Shown here piece after piece: positions 25,657 to 34,876 of a stretch of DNA of 64,000 nucleotides (position 1 is its first letter; the number at the start of each line of letters is the position of its first letter). The notes under the pieces were generated by a model. That model was not told the DNA's origin. It did not search any database and was given only the letters and a program-made list of their open reading frames with translations. The position numbers and the translations under genes were made by a program. The DNA comes from Prevotella sp. (GTDB taxonomy: Bacteria > Bacteroidota > Bacteroidia > Bacteroidales > Bacteroidaceae), in contig JAFUFJ010000003.1 of assembly GCA_017469955.1 (NCBI GenBank), forward strand, positions 1 to 64,000, given 5' to 3'.

Positions 25657-27480
25657 ATGAAAATTAAAACTATGGTCGTCACCCTTGCCCTCATGCTGGG
25701 CTTCGGTAACGCAATTGCACAACCTCGTGCAGAGTACCCACGTCCACAGTTCGAGCGTGTTGACTGGGTTAACTTAAATGGTACATGGACTTATGCCTTT
25801 GATTTCAGCCGTACAGGTAATGCCCGTGGCTATGTCAACAGCAAAGGATTCGACGGAAACATCACCGTTCCTTTCTGCCCGGAAAGCTCTTTGTCGGGTG
25901 TTCAGTACACCGACTTCATCAACACCATCTGGTATCAGCGCACACTTGACATCCCTGCAGCATGGGAAGGCAAGAAGATATTCCTCAACTTCGGGGCAGT
26001 TGACTACGAGGCTCTTATCTATATTGACGGAAAACTGGTGACCACCCACTACGGAACGGGCTCCTCTTTTGCCGTCGACTTGACCAATAGAGTGAAAGCA
26101 GGACAACGTCATAACCTCGTCATCCGCGTCAATGACGACCTGAGAGGTGGCAAACAACCAGGAGGAAAGCAGTGTACGGCGCTCTATTCTCACGGTTGTT
26201 CTTATACACGAGTGACAGGAATCTGGCAGACAGTATGGATGGAAGCCGTCGACAAAGAGGGTCTTAAAACGGTATATGCCGTGCCCGATATCGATCAGAA
26301 ACAGTTGGTTGTAACCCCGCAATTCTATGCAGAGTCGAACACCAACAAGCTGGTTGTGACGGTATATGACGGCAAGAAAGTCGTATCGACGAAAACTGTT
26401 CCGGCAACCAACAATTCAGTTGTCGTCCTTCCTTTCAAGACCTTAAAGCTTTGGACACCAGAGACTCCCAACCTTTATGATGTGGTTTACAAGGTGATCG
26501 ACAAGAATGGCAACACTATTGACGAAGTAAAGTCGTATGCAGGCATGAGGAAAGTACACTGTGCCAACGGCTATTTCTACCTGAACAACAAGCCTTACTA
26601 CCAGCGTCTCGTGCTCGATCAGGGCTACTATCCTGACGGAATATGGACAGCTCCCTCTGATGAAGCCCTCAAACACGACATCGAAATGTCGAAGGCTGTC
26701 GGCTTCAATGGCGCACGTCTGCACCAGAAGAACTTCGAAGAGCGCTACTTCTATTGGGCCGACAAGCTGGGTTATATCACTTGGGCCGAGTTTGCAAGCT
26801 GGGGACTGGATGTCAATGACGAGCTTGCTGCACGCAATACTATCGGAGAATGGTCGGAACTTGTGGCCCGCGATCGTAACCATCCTTCTATTGTTACATG
26901 GACACCTTTCAACGAGACTTGGGGCGCTCGCGACACGGGAGCCTACCCTCGTATGATCACAGATGTATACAATATCACCAAGTCGATGGACCCAAGCCGT
27001 CCAGTTAACGATGCTTCTGGCGACTCACATGTAGTGACTGACATCTGGAGTGTGCACAACTATCAGCGTGACTCGTTGCGACTCATCAACGACTTCACCT
27101 TTGTCAAGGGCAAGGAGCCTTATCGTAATATTAATAATGAGAAAAAGAACTTCGCCAACTATGCCGGACAACCCTACATGGTTGATGAGTTTGGTGGCCT
27201 GCCTTGGATAAAGAAAGAGGAGAGAAGCAGTTCTTGGGGTTATGGTGATAACATAGAGACCGTGGAAGACTTCTATACGATTCTGCGCAAGGAGGTTCAG
27301 GCGCTCAAGGCGTCAAAGCATGTCGTTGGCTTCTGCTATACGCAGATTACTGATGTTGAACAGGAAAAGAACGGCATCTATTACTATGACCGTACGCCGA
27401 AGTTCGACACCCAGACCATCAAGGAGATCTTCGAACTGATCCCCTCGGTGATTGAAGATCCGGTAGACTTGTCATATTAA
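25657..27480 (+). CDS. glycoside hydrolase family 2 enzyme, exported
   Basis: A signal peptide (MKIKTMVVTLALMLGFGNAIA) leads into a jelly-roll sugar-binding domain (about 25-190, NLNGTWTYAFDFS), an immunoglobulin-like linker domain and a TIM barrel. The acid/base is probably E420 in PFNETWG and the nucleophile E511 in MVDEFGG. GH2 covers beta-galactosidases, glucuronidases and mannosidases; the specificity cannot be decided here. At 607 residues it is a compact form without the extra C-terminal domains of LacZ. It starts 90 bp after glsB and no promoter of its own was recognised; a strong terminator follows. Confidence 0.88.
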   Translation: MKIKTMVVTLALMLGFGNAIAQPRAEYPRPQFERVDWVNLNGTWTYAFDFSRTGNARGYVNSKGFDGNITVPFCPESSLSGVQYTDFINTIWYQRTLDIPAAWEGKKIFLNFGAVDYEALIYIDGKLVTTHYGTGSSFAVDLTNRVKAGQRHNLVIRVNDDLRGGKQPGGKQCTALYSHGCSYTRVTGIWQTVWMEAVDKEGLKTVYAVPDIDQKQLVVTPQFYAESNTNKLVVTVYDGKKVVSTKTVPATNNSVVVLPFKTLKLWTPETPNLYDVVYKVIDKNGNTIDEVKSYAGMRKVHCANGYFYLNNKPYYQRLVLDQGYYPDGIWTAPSDEALKHDIEMSKAVGFNGARLHQKNFEERYFYWADKLGYITWAEFASWGLDVNDELAARNTIGEWSELVARDRNHPSIVTWTPFNETWGARDTGAYPRMITDVYNITKSMDPSRPVNDASGDSHVVTDIWSVHNYQRDSLRLINDFTFVKGKEPYRNINNEKKNFANYAGQPYMVDEFGGLPWIKKEERSSSWGYGDNIETVEDFYTILRKEVQALKASKHVVGFCYTQITDVEQEKNGIYYYDRTPKFDTQTIKEIFELIPSVIEDPVDLSY

Positions 27481-27511
27481 TCGCTGCGGTTTTTAGCGGC
27501 ATAGAAGATTC

Positions 27512-27556
27512 CATCCCCATCCTTTCCGTTCGTGAAGGGATGGGGATGTTGTTTTT
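27512..27556 (+). terminator. terminator of the GH2 gene
   Basis: CATCCCCATCC pairs with GGATGGGGATG, extended by several more pairs around a seven-base loop, and is followed by TTGTTTTTG. It lies between the convergent GH2 and dgt genes. Confidence 0.85.
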
Positions 27557-27643
27557 GCTGGCTGCAGAAGCCTGTGGCTTCAGGCTGTGTTGCCTGGCGC
27601 GGTGAGCGGTGTTCGTGGGGTCTTCGGGGTTGGTTTCTGCCGG

Positions 27644-28981
27644 TCAGATGATGGGAAGCGAGATGCCATTGATTTTCTGATAGATGTCAAGGGCGAAGAT
27701 GTCGGTCATGCCGCACAAGTAGTCAATGACGGCCATGATGCGGGTCTCGAGCTCAGTGCTTTGGATGTCGTACTGCGAACTGACGAGATTCAGCAGTTGC
27801 CGCGAGTGGAAGCGGTCGGGATGCATGGCTGCTTCAGTGAATGTCGACAACAGAGTCTCGATGATTTTGTAGCCGCTCAGCTCCACGTCGAGCACGGGTT
27901 TGCTGTTGTAGATGCGTTCTACTGACAGTTGTGAGCAGCGTTCGTAGGCCTTTCTGATGTGTTCTGGCGTGCTTTTGATGAGGCTTCCTTCGAACGTTCC
28001 GTTCAGGATGTCCTCTTCATGCTTGACGAATACGTTGACACATTCGTTCTCAAGTTTCCCGATGACGCAGGCTCTCAGGTAGACCACCCGTTCGTTTTCG
28101 TCGGTCAGCTCTTCGTCTTCTATGCGCTGCATGATGCGTTTTTGGTCGGTTTCATCGAAGAATCCGAGCAAGAGGTCTTTGGTTTCTTCGTAGGAAAGTA
28201 TCTTCAACTTGTGTGCATCTTCTATGTCCATTATCTCATAGCAGATGTCGTCGGCGGCCTCAACCAGATAGACTAACGGGTGGCGTGCATACTGAAGCGG
28301 TTCGCCTGGGGCCGACTTGCAGGTGATGCCCATCTCGGAGGCAATCTTCTTGTAGGTGTCTTCTTCCGAGCAGAAGAATCCGAACTTGCCCTTTTTGCTG
28401 GGCTTTTCCGACGAGAAGGGATACTTCACGATGCTGGCCAGCGTGCTGTAGGTCATCACGAATCCGCCCTTTCTGCGCCCGTTGAAGCTGTGAGTAAGCA
28501 GTCGGAAGGCATAGGCGTTGCCCTCGAAGTGGGTGATGTCGCTCCAGAATCCCGATGAAACCGCTGTTTTCAGCACCCGTCCGGGCCCTTCGGAGAAGAA
28601 TGTTTGTATGGCCTTTTCGCCCGAATGTCCGAATGGAGGATTGCCCATGTCGTGGGCCAGGCAGGCCGTTGCGACGATGGTTCCTATCTGTTCAAACTGA
28701 GTATGGGCCAGTTCGGGGCGCTTTTCTGTGATGATTCTGGCCACGTCATTGCCCAGAGACATGCCCACAGAAGCCACCTCCAGTGAGTGGGTAAGGCGGT
28801 TATGCACGAATATACTGCCAGGCAAGGGGAACACTTGTGTCTTGTTTTGCAGCCGTCTGAACGGTGCAGAAAAGATTAAACGGTCATAGTCGCGCTTGAA
28901 TTCGCTACGATCGTCGTGCCGCTCGGTGTGCCGATGCTCCTGTCCGAGACGCTTGTTGGATATCAGTTGTTGCCACTTCAT
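27644..28981 (-). CDS. dgt: deoxyguanosinetriphosphate triphosphohydrolase-like protein
   Basis: This 445-residue HD-domain protein would hydrolyse dGTP (or other dNTPs) to the nucleoside and triphosphate. Metal-binding residues are H65 (NRLTHSLEV), the H110-D111 pair (CLAHDMGNPPFGHSG) and an aspartate in EAADDICYEIMD. The sequence FSAPFRRLQNKTQVFPL is typical for the family. The promoter overlaps the region just before the start codon, so the transcript may have almost no leader. The divergent neighbour is dut, another dNTP-sanitising enzyme. Confidence 0.93.
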   Translation of the reverse strand: MKWQQLISNKRLGQEHRHTERHDDRSEFKRDYDRLIFSAPFRRLQNKTQVFPLPGSIFVHNRLTHSLEVASVGMSLGNDVARIITEKRPELAHTQFEQIGTIVATACLAHDMGNPPFGHSGEKAIQTFFSEGPGRVLKTAVSSGFWSDITHFEGNAYAFRLLTHSFNGRRKGGFVMTYSTLASIVKYPFSSEKPSKKGKFGFFCSEEDTYKKIASEMGITCKSAPGEPLQYARHPLVYLVEAADDICYEIMDIEDAHKLKILSYEETKDLLLGFFDETDQKRIMQRIEDEELTDENERVVYLRACVIGKLENECVNVFVKHEEDILNGTFEGSLIKSTPEHIRKAYERCSQLSVERIYNSKPVLDVELSGYKIIETLLSTFTEAAMHPDRFHSRQLLNLVSSQYDIQSTELETRIMAVIDYLCGMTDIFALDIYQKINGISLPII

Positions 28982-28988
28982 ACGCCTG

Positions 28989-29019
28989 CAAAGTTACACA
29001 TTATTCGTTAGCCGGCAAA
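28989..29019 (-). promoter_or_regulatory. dgt promoter, possibly leaderless
   Basis: On the minus strand TTTG (29016-29019) is followed after 19 bases by TAACTTTG (28989-28996). The ATG of dgt begins only eight bases after the -7 element, so transcription would start within a few bases of the start codon. Confidence 0.75.
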
Positions 29020-29115
29020 GATTTACGCCCGATATTTTGCCCTTTTCCGCCCCAGGGCGACAGCCTTCCCGCGGTGATGTGCCGTGCGAGTTGTCCTAAA
29101 GGCAGGCGACCCTCT

Positions 29116-29225
29116 TCGAGAAAGCTTAGCTTTTAGCCCGAGAAGTCTATGGATTCTTGCCGATAACCCATAGCTTTCTCGCCCAGAAGTCATAGACTTC
29201 TTACCCTAAACCCTTAGCTTTCTCG
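29116..29225. repeat. 22-bp tandem quasi-palindrome element, GAAAG class, five units
   Basis: Five 22-bp units begin at 29116, 29138, 29160, 29182 and 29204. The first has GAGAAAGC as left arm and the last has GCTTTCTC as right arm, so the whole element is bounded by an inverted repeat. Inner units vary (AGAAGTC, ATAACCC; ATTCTT, ACTTCT) but keep the dyad design. It lies between the divergent dgt and dut genes, upstream of both promoters. Confidence 0.85.
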
Positions 29226-29301
29226 CCGGGCAGAGACGCCAACCTTCGGTAGCAGTGTCATTTTTTTTGATAAAAAGGCATGCTAATCCGCTCCTTTTTC
29301 G

Positions 29302-29309
29302 TAACTTTG
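29302..29309 (+). promoter_or_regulatory. -7 element for dut
   Basis: TAACTTTG lies 42 bases before the dut start. No clear TTTG was seen at the -33 position. Confidence 0.6.
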
Positions 29310-29351
29310 CCACCAAATATGCCGTAACCGGCAGACAGAAAACCAGAAGCC

Positions 29352-29789
29352 ATGATAGAGATAAAGGTCATCAACAAAGGCCGGCAGCCATTGCCGGCTT
29401 ATGCAACAAAGCAAAGTGCGGGCATGGATTTGCGTGCCGATATCGACGAGCCTGTTGTGCTTCGCCCCATGGAACGCAGGCTGATTCCCACAGGATTGTT
29501 CATTGCCCTTCCCGAGGGATACGAGGCTCAAGTGCGTCCTCGCAGCGGGTTGGCCCTGAAAAAGGGCATCACCGTGCTCAATTCTCCAGGCACAATAGAT
29601 GCTGACTACAGAGGAGAAGTGGGCGTGCTGCTCGTCAATCTTTCCCCAGAAGACTTTACTATCGAGCCGGGAGAGCGCATCGCTCAGATGGTGATTGCCC
29701 GTCACGAACAGGCCGGATTCGTGCCAGTTGAAGTCCTCGACGATACCGAACGTGGCGCAGGAGGCTATGGGCATACCGGCACAAGATAG
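29352..29789 (+). CDS. dut: dUTP diphosphatase
   Basis: The trimeric dUTPase converts dUTP to dUMP, keeping uracil out of DNA and feeding thymidylate synthesis. All five family motifs are present in order: AGMDLRA (23-29), PRSGLALK (63-70), [10 protein letters not shown] (80-89), ERIAQMV (108-114) and [10 protein letters not shown] (134-143). The length of 145 residues is typical. It heads a run of plus-strand genes in which the next start is 62 bp away. Confidence 0.98.
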   Translation: MIEIKVINKGRQPLPAYATKQSAGMDLRADIDEPVVLRPMERRLIPTGLFIALPEGYEAQVRPRSGLALKKGITVLNSPGTIDADYRGEVGVLLVNLSPEDFTIEPGERIAQMVIARHEQAGFVPVEVLDDTERGAGGYGHTGTR

Positions 29790-29851
29790 TCCCGGCTCGC
29801 CGGCAAAACAGTCATAAGCAGCTCGCAAAGAGCATTAGCAACGCAAGCAAA

Positions 29852-31660
29852 GTGAACCATACACGACAGACACGGACAGCCTTCGCGGCGTTCCTCTCGG
29901 CAGTTGTCCTGCTGAGCGGATGCGCCTCACACCGGCATGCACGCACTTCCCGGCCGGCAACACAGACAGAAGCGGCACAGCCCGTGCGCCAAAAACTCAC
30001 GGAAAACGACCGACAGCGCTATCAATACCTCTTCCTTGAAGGCGTCAGACAGCAGTCGGCCGGCAAATATTCGTCAGCCTTCGACCTCCTGAACCGCTGC
30101 CTTTCCATCGACTCAACGGCTGCAGAAGCCTATTTTATGCTTGCCGACTACTACATGGCTATGCACCAAGAAGACCGGGCTTTGCAATATATGGAGCGGG
30201 CAGAGAGCCTCTCTCCGCAGAACGAAGCTTACCATGAACGCGCAGCAGAATACTATCTCAGCCTCAGACAATACGACAAAGCCATCCTGTCTTATGAACA
30301 TCTTTATGATGCCGACCACAGCAGAATCGACGTGTTGAGCATCCTTGTGCAGCTCTACGGAAGGCAAAAAGACTACGACGGCATGCTTTCGGCCGTCGAA
30401 CGTCTTGAGAAAGCTGAGGGAAACAGCGAAAGCATCACCCTCACAAAGATGAGGGTCTACGAGCTGCAAGACCGCAAGAAAGAAGCGTTCAAAGCGCTCA
30501 AGTCGCTCTCAGACAAGCACCCTACTGACGTCAACTACAAAGTAATGATGGGCAATTGGCTCATGCAGAACAAGCAGGAGAAGCAGGCATTCAAGATTTT
30601 CAGCAATGCCTTGAAGGAAGAACCCGACAACAATTACGCCCTCAGCTCTATGTATGACTACTATAATGCCATGGGACAAGACTCCATGGCACGCATCCTT
30701 CGCGACGAGATACTGCTGAGTAGCCACACACCCACCAAAACAAAAGTCAACATGTTCCAGCAGGTCATACGCGACAACGAGCAGCGACATCAGGGCGACA
30801 GCACGATCGTTCTCGACCTCTTCGACCGTGTATTACAGGCTAATCCCAAAGAAGTCGACGTCGCAATCCTCGCTGCTGCTTACATGGATCTCAAACGAAT
30901 GCCGGAGGATTCGGTGAGCCATGCGCTCCAGAAAGTGCTGGAAATACAGCCAGACAACGTGGCAGCTCGTCTGCAGCTCATACAGACTTCTTGGCGTAAG
31001 GAAGACTGGACGACGATCGTAGACCTCTGCAAACCCGCCGTCGAACTCAACCCTGAAGAGATGGCTTTCTACTATTACATGGGCATAGCCTACTTCCAAC
31101 AGGACGATCAGGACAACGCTCTTGATGCATTCAGGCGAGGAGTCGGCGAGATAACGGCCGAGAGCAATCCCGAGATAGTCAGCGACTTCTATGCCATCAT
31201 GGGCGACATTCTCCACAAGAAGGGACTCGCCGACGAGGCATTTGCAGCCTATGACAGCTGCTTACAGTGGAAGGATGACAACATTGGGTGTCTAAACAAC
31301 TATGCCTATTACCTGAGCGAAATCGGGCGCGACCTGCAGCGAGCTGAGCAAATGAGCTACCGAACCATCAAGGCAGAGCCAAGGAATCCCACCTATCTTG
31401 ACACCTATGCCTGGATACTTTTCATGCAAGAACGCTACGCAGAGGCGCAGATTTACATCGATCAAGCTCTACGAGTCGACACGGTAGTGCTTGACGAAGC
31501 CGACAGGATATCGGCCGTTGTCGTCGAGCATGCCGGAGACATCCATGCCATGAACGGCGACATTGACCGCGCCATGGAGCTGTGGCAACGGGCACTTGAG
31601 ATGGGAGAGGCGTCGGCTTTGCTGCCCGAAAAGCTGAAGCAGCGGAAGTATTTGAAGTGA
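29852..31660 (+). CDS. TPR-repeat lipoprotein
   Basis: A GTG start gives a signal peptide with lipobox LSGC (cysteine at about residue 24), so the 602-residue protein is probably anchored in a membrane facing the periplasm. At least nine TPR-like helical pairs follow, for example AEAYFMLADYYMAMHQEDRA, NEAYHERAAEYYLSLRQYDK and NPTYLDTYAWILFMQERYAEAQ. TPR arrays mediate protein-protein contacts; no enzymatic domain is present. The gene lies between dut and a DUF4292 lipoprotein, a neighbourhood that suggests a role in envelope assembly. Confidence 0.85.
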   Translation: MNHTRQTRTAFAAFLSAVVLLSGCASHRHARTSRPATQTEAAQPVRQKLTENDRQRYQYLFLEGVRQQSAGKYSSAFDLLNRCLSIDSTAAEAYFMLADYYMAMHQEDRALQYMERAESLSPQNEAYHERAAEYYLSLRQYDKAILSYEHLYDADHSRIDVLSILVQLYGRQKDYDGMLSAVERLEKAEGNSESITLTKMRVYELQDRKKEAFKALKSLSDKHPTDVNYKVMMGNWLMQNKQEKQAFKIFSNALKEEPDNNYALSSMYDYYNAMGQDSMARILRDEILLSSHTPTKTKVNMFQQVIRDNEQRHQGDSTIVLDLFDRVLQANPKEVDVAILAAAYMDLKRMPEDSVSHALQKVLEIQPDNVAARLQLIQTSWRKEDWTTIVDLCKPAVELNPEEMAFYYYMGIAYFQQDDQDNALDAFRRGVGEITAESNPEIVSDFYAIMGDILHKKGLADEAFAAYDSCLQWKDDNIGCLNNYAYYLSEIGRDLQRAEQMSYRTIKAEPRNPTYLDTYAWILFMQERYAEAQIYIDQALRVDTVVLDEADRISAVVVEHAGDIHAMNGDIDRAMELWQRALEMGEASALLPEKLKQRKYLK

Positions 31661-31727
31661 GAACCGTGGCGCATGCCTTGGGCAGGGACGCGGAATGAAC
31701 ATGATATCAACGAACAAGCACCAGACG

Positions 31728-32642
31728 ATGAAAAGACTCTTAAATAGAATAATGTGGCTGGCGTGCGCGGTACTGCTGACCGCTTGTGGCTCGAAGAAGC
31801 AGCTGTTGGACACAGCCGGCACCGGCTCGCAGCCTACAACCGTGGCCACCGGCGGGCAGAAAGCATCGGAAGCCTCGAAGATCAGCTTCGTAGAGCGGGT
31901 GGCAAACAATAGCGTTACGGCTGAGAACGTAGTGGCAAGTATGTCGCTTTCCATCAAGTCTGACGGCAAGGACGTGTCGGCTCCCGGCAGTCTTCGCATG
32001 CGGAAAAACGAGGTCATACGCCTGCAAATCACCGTCCCGCTGCTCGGTTCTGAGCTTGCACGCATCGAGTTTACGCCCGACTACGTACTCTTCGTCGACC
32101 GCGTCCACAAGGAATATGTCAAGGCCGGCTACTCACAGCTCGACTTCTTAAAGGAGAATGGTCTTGACTTCTATGCCCTGCAAGCCCTGTTCTGGAACCA
32201 GTTGTACATGCCGGGAAAGCCTGATGTGGCCCGTGCCGACCTGCAACAATACGACGTCGACCTGCTTTCTACGGCATCGACCGTGCCCGTCGTGCTCAAG
32301 AAGGGGAAGCTGACCTACCGGTGGGATGCCGACAAGTCGGCGGCCTTCATCACGGCCGTGAACGTGAACTATGAGAGTCAGGCCCATGGAACGTCGCAGT
32401 TGACGTGGCAATACGGTGCCTTCAAGGCCGCAAAGGGCCGCCAGTTCCCCACGCAACACCTTATACAATTTACCACGAACGCTACCCAAAAAGCCCGGAA
32501 AGTGGAAGTCTCGATGAGGCTTGGCGATGTGTCAGACAACGCTAAATGGGATGCACAGACCACCGTCTCGGCAAAATACAAGCCCATCGACCCGACGAGT
32601 ATACTCAAGAAGATTTCCTCCTTCACGGGCGCTACGCGCTGA
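31728..32642 (+). CDS. DUF4292 lipoprotein
   Basis: The start MKRLLNRIMWLACAVLLTAC gives a canonical lipoprotein signal with lipobox LTAC; an ATG 33 bases upstream would add an unneeded extension. The 304-residue protein resembles DUF4292, a Bacteroidota family with LolA/LolB-like character (NVVASMSLSIKSDGK, FTPDYVLFVDRVHKEYVKA, QLDFLKENGLDFYALQALFW). A role in moving or receiving lipoproteins or lipids in the periplasm is possible but not shown. It lies just downstream of the TPR lipoprotein. Confidence 0.8.
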   Translation: MKRLLNRIMWLACAVLLTACGSKKQLLDTAGTGSQPTTVATGGQKASEASKISFVERVANNSVTAENVVASMSLSIKSDGKDVSAPGSLRMRKNEVIRLQITVPLLGSELARIEFTPDYVLFVDRVHKEYVKAGYSQLDFLKENGLDFYALQALFWNQLYMPGKPDVARADLQQYDVDLLSTASTVPVVLKKGKLTYRWDADKSAAFITAVNVNYESQAHGTSQLTWQYGAFKAAKGRQFPTQHLIQFTTNATQKARKVEVSMRLGDVSDNAKWDAQTTVSAKYKPIDPTSILKKISSFTGATR

Positions 32643-32715
32643 CTTCCTGCCGACGGAGCAATCCGTTCAGGACGAGACGCTTGCGCCATCTCGGGCGGAA
32701 ACCTTCCCGAGCCTG

Positions 32716-32825
32716 CCGAGAAAGCTGCCCTTTCAGCCCAAGAACCCATAGAGTTATTGCCCAGAAAGCTATGACTTCTCACCCAGAAAGCTAAGACTTC
32801 TCAGGCTAAAAGCTAAGCTTTCTCA
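32716..32825. repeat. 22-bp tandem quasi-palindrome element, GAAAG class, five units
   Basis: Five units begin at 32716, 32738, 32760, 32782 and 32804. The element opens with GAGAAAGC and closes with GCTTTCTC. Units three and four are nearly identical (AGAAAGCTATGACTTCTC and AGAAAGCTAAGACTTCTC), and units four and five closely match the same positions in the 47408 element. It fills most of the 238-bp gap between the DUF4292 gene and the EnvC-like gene. Confidence 0.85.
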
Positions 32826-32880
32826 GCCAGCTTCCTGACGACAGAGGCCGACAACCCTCAAAAAGACAGAAAAGAAGACG

Positions 32881-34524
32881 ATGAAACGAATCCTTACCAT
32901 ACTGCTCCTCATGTGCGCAATGCTGGCTCCTGCAGGGGCTCAGCAGAAGAAATCTGCCACACCGCAACGCAAGACGACGGCTACGCAGCAGAAGAAACCG
33001 GCCACGACTGCCAAGAAACCTGCCCAGGCAACCAAAAAGACCACCGCCAAAAAGGCTTCCCCGCAGCAGCAGAAAAAAGCCGTGCCGACCACAAAGGAGA
33101 TAAGAAACCTGCAGCAAGAGCAGGCCAAGGTGAAGCAGAACCTGCAGCAGCAGCGCAAGAAACTCTCGGCCAACCAGGCCAGTGTGAAGCAGGGCCTGCA
33201 GAACATCTCGGTCATCGGAGCTGACATTGCCGACTGTCAGCGCAACATAGACAATATCAAAAAGGAGCTCGACGATATAGACAACAACATCAATCTGCTT
33301 GCCTCGCAGCTCGAAACCCTGCAGAAACAGCTCGAGGAGCGCAGACAGAAATACATCAAGTCGGTGAGGAATATCACCCGCCACAACGCCGTGCAAGACC
33401 AGATGATGTTCGTCTTCTCGGCCGAAGACTTCTCGCAAATGTACCGTCGGGCAGGCTTCGTACGCGATTATGCCTCCTATCAGCGGGCACAAGGAGAGGC
33501 CCTGAAAGCCAAGCAGCAGCAGGTGGAAGAGAAGAAAAAGCAACTCGAGACCGCCAGACAGCAGAAACAAGTGCTCATGAAGAAAGACCAGGAAGCCCGT
33601 GAAGCCTTGCAGAAAAAGCAGGAAGAGCAGAAACGTCAGGTCAGCTCTCTGCAGAAAGAGCAGAAGACAATACAGCAGATCATCAACCAAGAGCAGGCAA
33701 AAGCCACCCAGCTCAACAGCAAAATAGACCAGCTGATAGCGATCGAAGTGGAGAAGGCCCGTAAGGCCGCAGAGGCTGAAGCAGCCCGCAAGAAAGCCGA
33801 ACGTGAGGCCGCTGCGAAGAAAAAGGCTGAGGAACTTGCCCGCAAGAAAGCCGAAGCTGAGCGCGCAGAGAAGGAGAATCAGCGGCGTATCGCTGAGCTG
33901 AAAGAGCGAGAAGCCAAGGCAAAGGCCGCTGCAAAGGAGGCTGCCAAGGGGGGTGATGCCTCCCGAAAGGCACAGACAGAACAGGCTGCTCGCGAGGCCG
34001 AGGCTGCCCGAAAAGCAGCTGAACGAAAAGCCGAGAGCGACGCTTCACGCAACAAGAAGGAGATCGCCGCGGCCAAAAGTTCCTCGGAAAGCAGCGGAGC
34101 ATGGCTCACATCGGTCGACCAAAAGCTCAGCGGAACGTTCCTTGCCAACCGTCGACGCTTGCCGATGCCCGTCACGGGAAAGTACCAAATCACCTGCAGA
34201 CACGGCGGAGAACGCTATCCGGGCATACCTGGCGTACACTTGCAGAATGTCGGTCTGCGCATCAAAGGCCAGCCGGGAGCACAAGCCCGGTGCATCTTCG
34301 ACGGCACAGTGAGCGAGGTTGCCGTCATCAACGGCGTGAGTACCGTGCTTGTAAGACACGGAAGCTACATATCAGTCTATGGCAATCTGCGCTCAGTCAA
34401 CGTCAGAAAAGGACAGCAAGTGTCGACACGTCAGACCATCGGAACCATGGTAGACAACCTGCTTGAGTTCCGACTCTACAACAGCCGGACGGCACTTGAC
34501 CCCGAACAGTGGCTCAGTCGTTGA
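32881..34524 (+). CDS. EnvC-like murein hydrolase activator (coiled coil plus degenerate LytM/M23)
   Basis: After a signal peptide (MKRILTILLLMCAMLAPAGA) comes a Lys/Ala/Gln-rich segment, two long coiled coils (about 70-160 and 200-400) and a C-terminal LytM-like domain (about 430-547). In the LytM domain the metal-binding HxH is replaced (LLEFRLYNS) and the region matches EnvC of E. coli (SLYFEIRR), ending in DPEQWL. EnvC-type proteins are not peptidases; they activate periplasmic amidases at the division septum. The 547-residue length and layout agree with that. Confidence 0.88.
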   Translation: MKRILTILLLMCAMLAPAGAQQKKSATPQRKTTATQQKKPATTAKKPAQATKKTTAKKASPQQQKKAVPTTKEIRNLQQEQAKVKQNLQQQRKKLSANQASVKQGLQNISVIGADIADCQRNIDNIKKELDDIDNNINLLASQLETLQKQLEERRQKYIKSVRNITRHNAVQDQMMFVFSAEDFSQMYRRAGFVRDYASYQRAQGEALKAKQQQVEEKKKQLETARQQKQVLMKKDQEAREALQKKQEEQKRQVSSLQKEQKTIQQIINQEQAKATQLNSKIDQLIAIEVEKARKAAEAEAARKKAEREAAAKKKAEELARKKAEAERAEKENQRRIAELKEREAKAKAAAKEAAKGGDASRKAQTEQAAREAEAARKAAERKAESDASRNKKEIAAAKSSSESSGAWLTSVDQKLSGTFLANRRRLPMPVTGKYQITCRHGGERYPGIPGVHLQNVGLRIKGQPGAQARCIFDGTVSEVAVINGVSTVLVRHGSYISVYGNLRSVNVRKGQQVSTRQTIGTMVDNLLEFRLYNSRTALDPEQWLSR

Positions 34525-34544
34525 CCGCCATCACAGCCCTTTTT

Positions 34545-34720
34545 CAGAACATCCCCACCGGTTCTTCAGAATGTTTCCGCCGGTTCTGGCCGTAAGACAT
34601 CATCTTTTGCCCTGCAATAGATTATCTTTTGTCGGCCGAAACATCATGTTTTGCCCGCAGAATCCAAGCCTTTCCGTGTCGGAAACGTGACCTGTCTGGG
34701 AGAAACATGTGGCTGTTCAC
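34545..34720. repeat. long 22-bp tandem element, mixed classes, about eight units
   Basis: Units begin every 22 bases from 34545. Units one and two share CAGAA and CCGGTTCT; units three to five carry TTTTGC or TTTTGT right arms and resemble the element at 15721; unit six (CAGAATCCAAGCCTTTC) resembles the GAAAG class; units seven and eight are weaker. It begins 20 bases after the EnvC stop and ends before the promoter at 34810. Apart from it and the promoter, nothing was seen in 34525-34876. Confidence 0.7.
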
Positions 34721-34809
34721 AACTGTCGGGAATGTCGGTAAAAGTAACGAAAACCGTAGCAGACAAGGGGAAGGGGCAGCAAGGCATCGGCAAAAAGTTG
34801 CCATTTTTT

Positions 34810-34840
34810 TTTGCGTTCTGTAGGATAATCATTAACTTTG
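34810..34840 (+). promoter_or_regulatory. promoter for the acyl-CoA ligase operon
   Basis: TTTG (34810-34813) and TAACTTTG (34833-34840) are separated by 19 bases, ideal for the Bacteroidota primary sigma factor. The start codon at 34877 follows 36 bases later. Confidence 0.75.
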
Positions 34841-34876
34841 CCAAAGAATTACTACAGGAACGATAACACATAGCCT

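Noticed and set aside
32806..33690. 294-residue Leu-rich open frame on the minus strand
   Set aside because: It is the antisense reading of the Lys/Gln/Ala-rich coiled coil of the EnvC-like gene, which produces Leu and Phe runs.
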